A stretch of 64,000 nt of DNA, taken from the NCBI RefSeq assembly GCF_003515065.1, contig NZ_QXGH01000009.1:62001-126000 (forward strand). Reading direction: 5' to 3'. Position numbers and translations under genes: made by a program. Within the stretch, counting starts at the first letter, position 1, and each line of letters opens with the position of its first letter. This document shows positions 34,242 to 42,977 of this stretch, one piece after another. Origin of the DNA: Nocardioides immobilis (GTDB taxonomy: Bacteria > Actinomycetota > Actinomycetes > Propionibacteriales > Nocardioidaceae). The notes under the pieces are model-generated. The model made no database searches. It was not told the DNA's origin and saw nothing but the letters and a program-made list of their open reading frames with translations.

Positions 34242-35561
34242 AACACGATCATGCGCCGGTCCAGTTACGGCCCGTCGAGCCCCGAAGTGGGGCGGCGGGG
34301 CGCGGACACGCGACGCAAGATAGTGGACGTCTCGCTGCGTCTCTTCGCCGACCAGGGCTTCTTCAACACGTCGGTCGATGCAATCGCCAAGGGCGCCGAC
34401 GTCTCTCGCGCGACGCTGTACCAATACTTCCCGGGCAAGGACGAGATCTTCGTCGAGCTGCTCAACGAGTGCGGCGCCGCCCTGATCCGCGTGGCCCGCC
34501 GGATCGGGCAGCTGGGCCCGACCGACGTGGGGCTCGACAACCTGCACTGGTGGCTCGGCGAGTGGAGCTGGGTCTTCGAGAAGTACCGCACGATGTTCGT
34601 GCAGTGGGCCGTGGTGGCCTCCGTCGACACCGAGGTCCGTCCCGAGGTCCTCCGCTTCATCACCGAATACAACAAGCGTCTGGCCGCGCGGCTCAAGGAA
34701 GCAGATGTCGAGGCCATCGATCCGGTCACGGCCGCGACCGTTGTCAGCGCCCTGGTGCACCGGGTCAACCTCTTCCAGCACACCGGCCGGATCTACGACG
34801 TCGATCCCGAGGTGCTGGTCTCCAACCTGTCCCTGTTCCTGCAGCTGTTGGTGTTCCCACAGACGCCGGACACCGTGCTCAACAGCCTGGCCCATCCCAC
34901 GGTCGGGTCGTCCCCGATTGAACTGCCTGCGCCCCCCGCCACCACCGGCCTGTCCGTGGAGGAGCGCGGCGAGGGGCTGAGCAAGCGCGCCGCTGCGACG
35001 GTGCGCAACCTCGTCGATGCGGGGGCCGCGCAGTTCGCGTCCAAGGGCTACTTCCGGACGAGCGTCGACGACATCGTCGTCGACGCCGGCTTCGCCCGAG
35101 GCACCTTCTACAAGTACTTCAGTGAGAAGCAGGACCTGCTGCTCGCGGTGACGGTGGAGGCGGCGACAAAGGCCGAGGACCTGGCGGCCCGCATGCGCGA
35201 GCTCGATCTCGCCGCCGATGACGACGCAACGCTGCGCGGCTGGCTGGCCGACTTCATGGCCTACATGGCGAAGTACAGCGGGTCGATCGACGTGTGGACC
35301 GAGCACACCACCGACGACGAGCTGATCAGGGCCATCGGCGCCCATGCCCAGGCGTCCATGGATCTCGCCCTCGAAGCAGCCCTGACGACGACCAGGCGGA
35401 CCTACCCCTTCGATCCGGTATCCGGTGCCCTGATCCTTCGCGGCCTCATCACCCGACTGCCCGAGGCTCTTCGGGAGATGGCTCCGGACGCCAGCGACGA
35501 CCAGATCATCGACCTGATGGCGACCTGCATCAGGCGCGGTTTCTTCAGTCACGCGATCTGA
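34233..35561 (+). CDS. Tandem TetR-family regulator (two complete TetR units)
   Basis: This 442-residue protein contains two TetR units in series. The first HTH spans about residues 27-73 (ADTRRKIVDVSLRLFADQGF, SRATLYQYFPGKDEI) and is followed by a ligand domain; the second starts near residue 250 (VRNLVDAGAAQFASKGYFRT, ARGTFYKYFSEKQDLL) with its own ligand domain. A single chain can thus act like a TetR dimer or bind two sites. Its start codon lies inside a TGTCAGAT operator-like site found across the island, so it is the most likely regulator of these genes. Ligand unknown, presumably an acyl-CoA or the parent compound. Confidence 0.9.
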   Translation: MSDNTIMRRSSYGPSSPEVGRRGADTRRKIVDVSLRLFADQGFFNTSVDAIAKGADVSRATLYQYFPGKDEIFVELLNECGAALIRVARRIGQLGPTDVGLDNLHWWLGEWSWVFEKYRTMFVQWAVVASVDTEVRPEVLRFITEYNKRLAARLKEADVEAIDPVTAATVVSALVHRVNLFQHTGRIYDVDPEVLVSNLSLFLQLLVFPQTPDTVLNSLAHPTVGSSPIELPAPPATTGLSVEERGEGLSKRAAATVRNLVDAGAAQFASKGYFRTSVDDIVVDAGFARGTFYKYFSEKQDLLLAVTVEAATKAEDLAARMRELDLAADDDATLRGWLADFMAYMAKYSGSIDVWTEHTTDDELIRAIGAHAQASMDLALEAALTTTRRTYPFDPVSGALILRGLITRLPEALREMAPDASDDQIIDLMATCIRRGFFSHAI

Positions 35562-35630
35562 CACTCGCGCGCAGGTTCTTCGCCGAGGACTGAGCCCGTA
35601 CGGCGCGCCTTGGCCCAACCCCTTGATTCA

Positions 35631-35647
35631 ATCTGACAATTATGTCA
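35631..35647 (-). promoter_or_regulatory. TGAC-N5-TGTCAGAT operator-like site upstream of the SDR
   Basis: TGACATAATTGTCAGAT on the minus strand; its core TGACA-N4-TGTCA is a perfect inverted repeat. It lies 62 bp upstream of the SDR start at 35709. Confidence 0.6.
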
Positions 35648-35708
35648 TGTTTACGTGGTGGTCGGGGAGTTTCCCGACCGACGTGCGAGCCTCGAGAGGA
35701 AATGGGAC

Positions 35709-36479
35709 ATGGACATCAGCCAGGCAGCGGCAGTCGTCACGGGAGGCGCAGGTGGCCTGGGTGAGGCCACGGTCCGCAAGCTTGCGAGCGTGGGCGCGGC
35801 CGTGGTCATCGCCGATCTCAACGACGACGGTGGCAAGGCCCTCGCCGCCGAGCTGGGCGGCAACGTCACCTACGTGCGCACCGACGTGCTCGATGAGAAC
35901 AGCGTCAACGACGCCCTCGCGGCAGCAGCAGAGCTCGCTCCCCTGCGCGTCGTGGTCAACGCCCACGGCGGCGGAGCCGGCGCCTCCCGGGTCGTGGGCC
36001 GTGATGGCGAACCCGCTCCCTTCGAGCAGTTCCAGTGGTACATCAACCTGTTCCTCAACGGAACCTTCAACGTCCTGCGCCTGGGTGCCGCCGCGATGGC
36101 CAAGAACGAGCTCGACGCCGGCGGCAGCCGCGGCGTCGTCATCAACACCGCGAGCATTGCCGCGTTCGAAGGACAGATCGGCCAGACGGCGTACGCCGCC
36201 GCGAAGGGTGGTGTCGTCGGCCTAACGGTGCCGGCGGCGCGCGACCTGTCCAAGCTCGGCATCCGGGTGATGGCCATCGCTCCGGGCACCTTCTTCACCC
36301 CGGCCTTCAAGATGGAGCGCGAGGAGGCGGAGAAGTTCTGGGGATCGGCCGTGCCGTTCCCCAACCGGATGGGCAGCCCGTCGGAGTACGCCTCCCTGGT
36401 GGCTCACATCGCGGAGAACGACTATCTCAACGGCGAGGTCATTCGCATCGACGGCGCGTTGCGCTTCCAGCCCAAGTGA
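35709..36479 (+). CDS. Short-chain dehydrogenase, 17beta-HSD10-like (3-hydroxyacyl-CoA dehydrogenase type II)
   Basis: This 256-residue SDR has the NAD motif VVTGGAGGLGEAT, the catalytic set in NTASIAAF and TAYAAAKGG (Ser, Tyr, Lys), and the HSD10-like end of substrate loop IAPGTFFTPAF. HSD10-type enzymes oxidise 2-methyl-3-hydroxyacyl-CoA or steroid alcohols. ATG 35709 follows GAGAGGAAA; the ATG at 35655 is too far upstream. It is monocistronic, with an operator-like site upstream and a 21-bp hairpin terminator downstream. Given the MaoC, racemase and acyl-CoA dehydrogenase neighbours, a 3-hydroxyacyl-CoA substrate is most likely. Confidence 0.9.
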   Translation: MDISQAAAVVTGGAGGLGEATVRKLASVGAAVVIADLNDDGGKALAAELGGNVTYVRTDVLDENSVNDALAAAAELAPLRVVVNAHGGGAGASRVVGRDGEPAPFEQFQWYINLFLNGTFNVLRLGAAAMAKNELDAGGSRGVVINTASIAAFEGQIGQTAYAAAKGGVVGLTVPAARDLSKLGIRVMAIAPGTFFTPAFKMEREEAEKFWGSAVPFPNRMGSPSEYASLVAHIAENDYLNGEVIRIDGALRFQPK

Positions 36480-36501
36480 TCCACCCTCACCCCGCTCTGT
36501 A

Positions 36502-36547
36502 ACAACGAAGGGGTGCCCGGCCGGTCGGCCGGGCACCCCTTCGTTGT
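36502..36547. terminator. Strong bidirectional hairpin terminator
   Basis: A perfect 21-bp stem with a GGTC loop lies between the convergent SDR and CoA-transferase genes. The upper stem is GGGGTGCCCGGCC; the base is AACGAA-type, giving A/T-rich ends on both strands. Confidence 0.85.
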
Positions 36548-36563
36548 CAGGCGGAGGCGGGTG

Positions 36564-37757
36564 TCAGATGACCGCTGCGTCGCGCAGGTCGGCGATCTCA
36601 GCGGGAGTGCACCCGAGGGTGGCCAGGATGGTGTCGCTGTGCTCGCCCACCGCCGGCACCGGATCCATCCGCGGCTCCACGCCATCGAGCGACGCCGGCG
36701 GCACGAGTGCCTCGACCACGCCACCGGGCGTCGCCACGTCGCGCCAACGCTTGCGCTCGGCCAGCACCGGGTGGGCCCAGAGCTGGTCCATGGTGTTCAT
36801 CCGAGCGTTCGCGATGCCGGCGCTCTCTAGACGCGCTTCCAGATCCGTCGAGGTGAGCTCGCGAGCAGCCGCCGCGATGATCGCCTCCAGTTCGTCTCGG
36901 TGAGCCACCCGATCGGGGTTGCGGGCGAAGCGCGGATCGGTGACCAGGTCAGGCAACCCGAGCACCTCCTCACACAGCCGGGCCCACTCGCGCTGGTTCT
37001 GGACGGCGAGCAGGACCGCCTCCCCGTCCCTGGCGACGAACGGGCCGTACGGCGCGATCGTGGCGTGCCGGGCACCGGTCCGTCGCGGGCTGCTGCCGCC
37101 GTACTGCGTGTAGTAAGCCGGCGAGCCCATCCACTCGGCCAGGGCCTCGAACAAGGAGACCGTCACGGCCCGGGCACGGCCGGTCGTGGCCCGCGTGTAG
37201 AGCGCCGCGAGGATGCCGGAGTAGGCGAAGCTCCCGGCGGCGATGTCCGCCACCGAGATGCCGGCCTTCGCGACCTCGGCCTCGGAGCCCGTCACCGACA
37301 GCAAACCGGCCTCGGCCTGGACGAGCAGGTCGTAGGCCTTCCGGCTGCGCCACGGACCGTCGGCGCCATAGCCGGAGATGTCGCAGACGATCAGCCGCGG
37401 GTGGGTCTCGGCGAGGTCGTCGGCGCCGAGTCCCATCCGCACGGTGGCGCCGGGACCGAGGTTCTGCACCAGGACATCAGCCTCGGCCAGCAGCTCCCGC
37501 AGGATCCGCTGTCCCTCCAGTGCCTTCAGGTCGAGCGTCAGGGACTCCTTCGACCGGTTGAGCCAGACGAAGTAGCTGGACTCCCCGTGCACCGTGTCGT
37601 CGTAGCCGCGCGCGAAGTCGCCGATCTCGGGCCGTTCGATCTTGATGACCCGCGCGCCGAGATCGGCGAGCTGACGGGTGGCGTACGGCGCCGCCACGGC
37701 CTGTTCGAGGCTGACGACGGTGATGCCCTCGAGTGGACGATCAGACATCGCACTCAC
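36564..37757 (-). CDS. CaiB/BaiF-family CoA-transferase
   Basis: This 397-residue family III CoA-transferase has the opening GITVVSLEQAVAAPYATRQL, IKIERPEIGDFARGYD, SYFVWLNRSKESLTLDLK and the catalytic Asp in VSVADIAAGSFAYSGILA (ISVADIAAG). It moves CoA between an acyl-CoA donor and a free acid without ATP. Unlike the gene at 27213 it lacks the racemase His/Glu pattern, so transferase activity is favoured. GTG 37757 overlaps the stop of the upstream fused acyl-CoA dehydrogenase as GTGA; ATG 37748 is an alternative start. It ends at the shared terminator. Confidence 0.9.
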   Translation of the reverse strand: MSAMSDRPLEGITVVSLEQAVAAPYATRQLADLGARVIKIERPEIGDFARGYDDTVHGESSYFVWLNRSKESLTLDLKALEGQRILRELLAEADVLVQNLGPGATVRMGLGADDLAETHPRLIVCDISGYGADGPWRSRKAYDLLVQAEAGLLSVTGSEAEVAKAGISVADIAAGSFAYSGILAALYTRATTGRARAVTVSLFEALAEWMGSPAYYTQYGGSSPRRTGARHATIAPYGPFVARDGEAVLLAVQNQREWARLCEEVLGLPDLVTDPRFARNPDRVAHRDELEAIIAAAARELTSTDLEARLESAGIANARMNTMDQLWAHPVLAERKRWRDVATPGGVVEALVPPASLDGVEPRMDPVPAVGEHSDTILATLGCTPAEIADLRDAAVI

Positions 37758-39919
37758 CGCACCAGGGGGTCGCGGGGCAGCCCGAGGAGCCGCTCGGCGA
37801 TCGTGTTACGCATGATCTCCGAGGTGCCGCCGGCGATCGTCAGACACCGGGCGAACAAGTAGGGCGTCGTGACCTCGGGCCGGTGCCCGGTCACCGCCGC
37901 GGTTCCGGCCAGCACCACGCCGAGGCTGGTGATGCGCTGGGAGTGCTCGGCCTTCATCAGCTTGGTGACGTTCGCCTCCGGACCGGGCCGACCGCCGGCC
38001 AGGGCACGCGACGCCTGGCGGAGGTTGAGCAGCCGCAGCGTGTGCGCCTCGACCAGCATCGCGCCCACCTCATGCTCGGCATACGCCGGCAGGCCGGGCG
38101 TCTTGTCGAGCAACTCCAGCAGCTGGTCGGCCCCGAAGGAGATCGAGCCGCTCCCGCCTCCGATGGAGACGCGCTCGTTGCCGAGCGTCGCCCGGGCGAC
38201 CTTCCAGCCCTCTCCCTCGCCGCCGATCACGTCGGCGTCGGGGACGAAGACGTCGTCGAAGAAGACCTCGTTGAAGAGGGCGTCTCCGGTGAGTTCGCGC
38301 AGCGGCCTGATCTCGACTCCGGGATCGCTCATGTCGATCGCCATCATCGTCACGCCCGCGTGCTTCGAAGCGCCGGGATCCGTTCGGACCGTGGCCAGAC
38401 CCCACTGACAGTCGGCAGCGGTGCTCGTCCAGACCTTCTGCCCGCTGACCACCCAGCCGCCGTCGACCCGCTTGCCGGTCGTCCGGACCGCGGCGGCGTC
38501 GGAGCCCGCGTCGGGCTCGCTGAAGAGCTGACACCAGTCGGTGCGCCCGCGCAGGACGTCGTCGATCCACCGCGACTGCTGGTCCTCGGTGCCTTCCTGG
38601 GAGATCGTGAGGCTGATCCAGCCGGAGATCCCCGTGTCGGGCACATCGACGCCCGCGAACTCCTCCTCGATGACGAGCTGCTCGACCACGCCGGCGCCGC
38701 GGCCCCACGGCGCGCGCCAGTGCGGCACGAGGTAGCCGCTGTCGACCAGGAACCCGCGCCGCTCTGACTCGGGCAGGCTGAGCGTCCGGGCGACCGCATC
38801 CCGGGCCTCCGCCCGGAAGGTCTCCGCCTCGGCGGGGAGCTCGAAGGACGCACCGTGGGCGTTGCCGGCGCGATAGGCCTCGACGACGTCGACCAGCGGG
38901 TCACGCCCGTCACGCAGCAGGGCCGCGACGGTCTCGGCGCGGCGCAGATAGAGGTGGGCGTCGTGCTCCCAGGTGAAGCCGATGCCGCCATGGAGCTGGA
39001 TGTTCAAGCGCGCGGTCTGCACCTGCGCACGAGCAGTGTGCGATGCCGCCACCGCGGCGGCGAACCACGCGCCATCAAGATCGGTCGAACGGGCAGCGTC
39101 CCAAGCTGCAGCGACGGTCTGCTGCGCGTCGACCAGCATGTTGGCGAGGTGATGCTTGACCGCCTGGAACGTGCCGATCGGGCGCCCGAACTGCTCGCGC
39201 ACCAGGGCGTAGTCACGTGCGGCCTCGACGCACGCGAAGATGCTGCCGACCGACTCGGCCGACGCGAGGATGCGGAACAGCGTGAGCGCATGTCGCGCGC
39301 CGCCGTACACGATCCGGCCGGGCGGCACGACCACCGAGTCGGCGACGACGGTGCCGATCCCCCGGGTGCTGTCGAGCCCCTCTTCGGGGCGTACGGCGAC
39401 GCCGACCGTCGCCGCGTCCAGGAGGACGACGTCGTCGCCAACCACGAGGGCCAGCAGATCGGCCTGGGGAGCACCGAGCACGGCACGGCTCTCCCCCGTC
39501 AGGCGTCCGTCGCTGTCCAGCGACAGCCCAATCGCGAGACCCACGGCACCGATCTGGGTGCCATCAGCCAGGCCGGGCAACAGCTCGTTGCGGATGCTGT
39601 CGTCGGCCGAGCTGCCGACGAGAGCCGAGCAGACGACGGTCGGGAGGAACGGTCCGGGTGCGAGCTCGTGACCGAGGCTCTCGAGGACGATGGCCAGCTC
39701 GGCGAGGCCGTAGCCGGACCCGCCGTACGCCTCATCGAGGTGGAGTCCGAGCCAACCCATCTCGGCCAGGGTGGACCAGTAGTCCGGCCAGGAGGCGGTT
39801 CGCGAGCTCGACGCCTGGTCGAGCGTCGCCCGAGCGGCCGCGCGGGCGCCCGCGCGCTGCAGGTAGGAGTCCGCGACCTGGGCCAGCGCCTCGTGGTCCT
39901 CAGTGATCGCCAAAGCCAT
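37754..39919 (-). CDS. Double-domain acyl-CoA dehydrogenase fusion (FadE34-like)
   Basis: This 721-residue protein contains two acyl-CoA dehydrogenase units. The N-terminal unit (1-365) has YGGSGYGLAELAIVLESLGH and LNIQLHGGIGFTWEHDAHLY but a weak FAD region. The C-terminal unit (from about 375) has FSEPDAGSDAAAVRTTG and GGWVVSGQKVWTSTAADCQW and ends IAGGTSEIMRNTIAERLLGL. The layout matches M. tuberculosis FadE34-type enzymes, where two half-active units in one chain replace the heterotetrameric dehydrogenases used for steroid side-chain CoAs. It overlaps the CoA-transferase gene. A bulky cyclic acyl-CoA substrate is inferred. Confidence 0.92.
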   Translation of the reverse strand: MALAITEDHEALAQVADSYLQRAGARAAARATLDQASSSRTASWPDYWSTLAEMGWLGLHLDEAYGGSGYGLAELAIVLESLGHELAPGPFLPTVVCSALVGSSADDSIRNELLPGLADGTQIGAVGLAIGLSLDSDGRLTGESRAVLGAPQADLLALVVGDDVVLLDAATVGVAVRPEEGLDSTRGIGTVVADSVVVPPGRIVYGGARHALTLFRILASAESVGSIFACVEAARDYALVREQFGRPIGTFQAVKHHLANMLVDAQQTVAAAWDAARSTDLDGAWFAAAVAASHTARAQVQTARLNIQLHGGIGFTWEHDAHLYLRRAETVAALLRDGRDPLVDVVEAYRAGNAHGASFELPAEAETFRAEARDAVARTLSLPESERRGFLVDSGYLVPHWRAPWGRGAGVVEQLVIEEEFAGVDVPDTGISGWISLTISQEGTEDQQSRWIDDVLRGRTDWCQLFSEPDAGSDAAAVRTTGKRVDGGWVVSGQKVWTSTAADCQWGLATVRTDPGASKHAGVTMMAIDMSDPGVEIRPLRELTGDALFNEVFFDDVFVPDADVIGGEGEGWKVARATLGNERVSIGGGSGSISFGADQLLELLDKTPGLPAYAEHEVGAMLVEAHTLRLLNLRQASRALAGGRPGPEANVTKLMKAEHSQRITSLGVVLAGTAAVTGHRPEVTTPYLFARCLTIAGGTSEIMRNTIAERLLGLPRDPLVR

Positions 39920-39986
39920 GGCGCTTGCCTTTCGTCAGAGGCGACCGAGGGGACCGGCCACCGGTGTGTACTGGAGTCGTGTGGCG

Positions 39987-40853
39987 TCAGGTGGTCGAGG
40001 CGGCGGGAGCGGGCGCGCGTTGAGCCAGGGTGCGGCGCGCCTGACGGGCGACCGCCTCATCGATCATCCGGCCGTCGGCGTCGACGGCGACTCCGGCGCC
40101 CGCCGCGTCGAGCCGCCGCAGGATGTCCTCGGCTTCGCCGGCCTGGAGCGTGCTGGGCGTGAACACCTCGTGCACGACCGGGACCTGAGCGGGGTGGATG
40201 CAGGCGCGTCCGACGAAGCCGAGGCGGCGCAGCGCCCGGGTGGACGCCGAGAAGCCGGCGAGGTCACGGAAGTTCGTCGAGACCGGGGCCACCGGGCTGC
40301 CGATCCCGGCCGCGCTGCACGCGACCACGGCCTGGCTCCGGGCGAAGAGCAGCTCGATCTCGTCGGCACCGGGCTCCAATCCGAGATCCGCGGCCAGATC
40401 GACCTCACCCAGGTGGAGTGTGGTCACCCGGGGGGCGCGAGCGATCTCCACGACGTTGGCCACCCCGAGGCCCGACTCGATCAGCGGCCCGACCGCGATC
40501 CGCCCGCGGGTCAGGCCCTGCGCCACCTCGGCCTCGCTCAGCAGAGCATCGAGGCGAGCCAGCTCCGCGCGACTCGACGCCTTGGCGGGGATCACGCCCC
40601 GCAGACCGGGTCCGACGACCGCCTGGATGTCGCGACCGAGTCGTTCGTCGTTGTTGAGTCGCACCCACGCCTCGACGCCCGCAGGACGCGGGAGCGCGAG
40701 GTGAGCCGCGACCTGCGCACGGGCGGCCTCCTTGTCGGCCGGAGCCACCGCGTCCTCGAGGTCGAAGATGACCGCGCCGGCACCGAGGCCCTCGGCCTGG
40801 ACGAACCGCTCGGGGTTGTTGCCGGGCACGTAGAGATAGCTGATCGCACTCAC
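39987..40853 (-). CDS. CitE-like lyase (HpcH/HpaI aldolase/citrate lyase beta family)
   Basis: This 288-residue TIM-barrel lyase has the family start AISYLYVPGNNPERFVQA, VIFDLEDAVAPADKEAAR with the metal-binding Glu/Asp, WVRLNND, and GRACIHPAQVPVVHEVF. Relatives cleave malyl-CoA, methylmalyl-CoA or citramalyl-CoA into acetyl-/propionyl-CoA and glyoxylate or pyruvate. GTG 40853 is chosen because homology begins there and GAGG lies upstream; GTG 40886 is possible but touches its ribosome site. With the double-MaoC hydratase at 46512 it could form a hydration-retro-Claisen pair. A TGTCAGAT site lies upstream. Confidence 0.88.
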   Translation of the reverse strand: MSAISYLYVPGNNPERFVQAEGLGAGAVIFDLEDAVAPADKEAARAQVAAHLALPRPAGVEAWVRLNNDERLGRDIQAVVGPGLRGVIPAKASSRAELARLDALLSEAEVAQGLTRGRIAVGPLIESGLGVANVVEIARAPRVTTLHLGEVDLAADLGLEPGADEIELLFARSQAVVACSAAGIGSPVAPVSTNFRDLAGFSASTRALRRLGFVGRACIHPAQVPVVHEVFTPSTLQAGEAEDILRRLDAAGAGVAVDADGRMIDEAVARQARRTLAQRAPAPAASTT

Positions 40854-40929
40854 GAGGCCGCCTCGATCGCCGTTCGCACAGTTCACTCCTCAGGAAGGGA
40901 TACGGTTGTGACGCCGATTACATCGCATA

Positions 40930-40947
40930 TGGCCTTCGATGTCAGAT
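40930..40947 (+). promoter_or_regulatory. TGGC-N6-TGTCAGAT operator-like site
   Basis: TGGCCTTCGATGTCAGAT, followed on the other strand by a second TGTCAG half-site (40949-40954), lies about 80 bp upstream of the CitE-like gene start and 170 bp upstream of the divergent ligase. Confidence 0.5.
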
Positions 40948-40997
40948 GCTGACATGGCAAAGGGTGCCATTTGCGCGTGATTCCGGCAAGACATAGA

Positions 40998-41014
40998 TAG
41001 ACACTGCGTCAGAT
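40998..41014 (+). promoter_or_regulatory. TAGA-N5-CGTCAGAT operator-like site upstream of the ligase
   Basis: TAGACACTGCGTCAGAT, nearly the same as TGAACACTGTGTCAGAT at 44510, lies 99 bp upstream of the acyl-CoA ligase start at 41113. Confidence 0.55.
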
Positions 41015-41112
41015 CTGCGATTACAGTCGTCGCTGACGCAGGAGCTCCCGCCGCGGTGGTGTGAGCAGGCGGAAAGGTCCGATGACGTGCACCAGCGGGA
41101 GCGGCAGACACC

Positions 41113-42615
41113 ATGACCATCTCTTTGATCCTCGACATGGCGACGTCGGCGCACGGTGAGCGCGGTGCCTTCACGGTCGACGGCACGACCGTCACCTTCG
41201 ATGAGCTCGGTCATCTGGTGGCCGCTGTCGGCAGTGAGCTCCAGGACTCCGGCGCCAAGCACGTGGTCTTCCTGGGGCACTCCGGGCTCGAGCTGCCCGT
41301 CCTGCTCTTCGCCTCCGCCCAGGCCGGCCTGCCCTTCACCCCGGTCAACTACCGGCTGGGCGATCGCCAGCTCAGCGACCTGATCAACCGCGTCGACGGC
41401 GCCGTCGTCGTGGTCGACCCCGACGTCACGGCGTCCTTCACCGACGTGTCCGCGCCGATCCTGTCGGCCCACGTCCTGCTGAAGGCTGCTCGCACCCGCA
41501 CCGACCTGCTTCCCTCGGTCGACATCGACCCGGATGCCCCCGCCGTCATCCTCTTCACCAGCGGCACGACCTCGGCCCCCAAGGGTGTCGTGCTGCGCCA
41601 CAGCCACCTGCTCAGCTATGTCATGGGCACCGTCGACTTCGGGTCGGCGGAGAGCACCGACGCTGCGCTCATCAGCGTGCCGCCCTACCACGTCGCGGGC
41701 ATGGGCACGATCCTCACCAACCTCTACGCCGGCCGCCGGATGGTCTACCTCCCCCACTTCGACGCCGGCGAGTGGCTCGCCCTGGCGCGCGATGAGAAGG
41801 CCACATCGGCCATGGTCGTGCCCACCATGCTCGAGCGCATCGTGCAGTCGCTGCAGGGAGCACCGGCCGAGATTCCGAGCCTGCGATCCCTGTCGTACGG
41901 CGGGGCGCGGATGCCCCGACCGACGCTGGAGGCGGCCCTCGTGGCCTTCGACGACGTCGGCTTCGTCAACGCCTACGGCCTGACCGAGACCAGCTCGACG
42001 ATCGCTCTCCTCGGCCCCGAGGACCACCGCGAGGCTCTGTCCAGCGACGACCCGGCCGTCCGGATGAGGCTCGGTTCCATCGGTCGACCCGTCCCGGGTG
42101 TTGAGGCCGTCATCCGCACCGCCGACGGCGACCCCGCTCCGCTCGGCGAGCAGGGCGAGCTGTGGGTCCGCGGGCCGCAGGTGTCCGGCGAATACATGGG
42201 CCTGGGCTCGGTCCTCGACCCGGACGGATGGTTCCCGACACGCGACCTCGCCTACCAGGACGCCGATGGCTTCCTGTTCGTCGTCGGCCGCAACGACGAC
42301 ACCATCATCCGAGGTGGCGAGAACATCGCCCCCGCCGAGATCGAGGACGTCCTCGTCCACCACCCGAGTGTGCAGTCGGTCGCGGTCGTGGGCATCCCCG
42401 ATGACCACTGGGGCCAGGCGATCGTCGCCGCGGTCGTGCTCGAAGTGGGCGCGGACCCCGATCCCGAGGAGCTGCGCCAGTACGTGCGGGCCAGCCTGCG
42501 CGGATCCCGCACCCCCGATCGCGTGATCTACGTGAGCGAGCTGCCCAGCACGGCCACCGGCAAGATTCTGAGGAAGGAGATCGTGGCGAACCTCGTCGCG
42601 AGCGCACAGTCATGA
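41113..42615 (+). CDS. Acyl-CoA ligase (class I adenylate-forming)
   Basis: This 500-residue ligase has ILFTSGTTSAPKGVVLRHSH as the ATP loop, YGLTETSS, WFPTRDLAYQDADGFLFVVG (hinge with TRD instead of TGD) and STATGKILRKE with the C-terminal Lys. It is the third ligase of the window. The ATG at 41113 fits the family start. It overlaps the next small gene by ATGA and leads an operon ligase, small protein, enoyl-CoA hydratase. Which acid it activates is unknown; it resembles ligases for cyclic or aromatic acids only in general layout. Confidence 0.92.
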   Translation: MTISLILDMATSAHGERGAFTVDGTTVTFDELGHLVAAVGSELQDSGAKHVVFLGHSGLELPVLLFASAQAGLPFTPVNYRLGDRQLSDLINRVDGAVVVVDPDVTASFTDVSAPILSAHVLLKAARTRTDLLPSVDIDPDAPAVILFTSGTTSAPKGVVLRHSHLLSYVMGTVDFGSAESTDAALISVPPYHVAGMGTILTNLYAGRRMVYLPHFDAGEWLALARDEKATSAMVVPTMLERIVQSLQGAPAEIPSLRSLSYGGARMPRPTLEAALVAFDDVGFVNAYGLTETSSTIALLGPEDHREALSSDDPAVRMRLGSIGRPVPGVEAVIRTADGDPAPLGEQGELWVRGPQVSGEYMGLGSVLDPDGWFPTRDLAYQDADGFLFVVGRNDDTIIRGGENIAPAEIEDVLVHHPSVQSVAVVGIPDDHWGQAIVAAVVLEVGADPDPEELRQYVRASLRGSRTPDRVIYVSELPSTATGKILRKEIVANLVASAQS

Positions 42616-42635
42616 CCGTTATGGAGGAACGTCCG

Positions 42636-42941
42636 ATGTTGAAGAACGGTGCCCGCCTGCAGAGCCAGGTGTGCGAGACCCAGATCATCGTGGTGCGCGC
42701 CGGCACCACCGGCGGCGCGCTCACCTGCGGAGGTGCCCCGATGATCGAGCTCGCCGGCACGCCGGGCGCAGGGCTGTCGCTCGCGCCCGATGCCGCCGGG
42801 GGCACCGCCATCGGCAAGCGGTACGTCGACGCGGCCGACACCACCGAGGTGCTGGCCACCAAGGGGGGCGCGGGCTCGCTCGCTTTGGACGGAGTGCCGC
42901 TGGCGATCAAGAGCGCCAAGCCGCTCCCGTCGAGCGACTGA
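42636..42941 (+). CDS. Conserved small hypothetical protein between ligase and hydratase
   Basis: A 101-residue protein (MLKNGARLQSQVCETQIIVV start) rich in Gly, Ala and Thr with two Cys, apparently all-beta, ending IKSAKPLPSSD. No transmembrane segment or signal is seen. ATG 42636 has GGAGG eight bases upstream; ATG 42612 overlaps the ligase stop (ATGA) and could add eight residues. I recall similar small proteins beside acyl-CoA ligases in other actinobacteria but know no function. It may be an accessory or carrier protein of the ligase. Confidence 0.7.
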   Translation: MLKNGARLQSQVCETQIIVVRAGTTGGALTCGGAPMIELAGTPGAGLSLAPDAAGGTAIGKRYVDAADTTEVLATKGGAGSLALDGVPLAIKSAKPLPSSD

Positions 42942-42977
42942 CCTCTCCCCCACTTCGATCCTCCCGGAGGCTCCCCG

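Noticed and set aside
39924..39940. CGTCAGAG near the fused acyl-CoA dehydrogenase start
   Set aside because: Only one half resembles the motif and the spacing of the other half does not fit.
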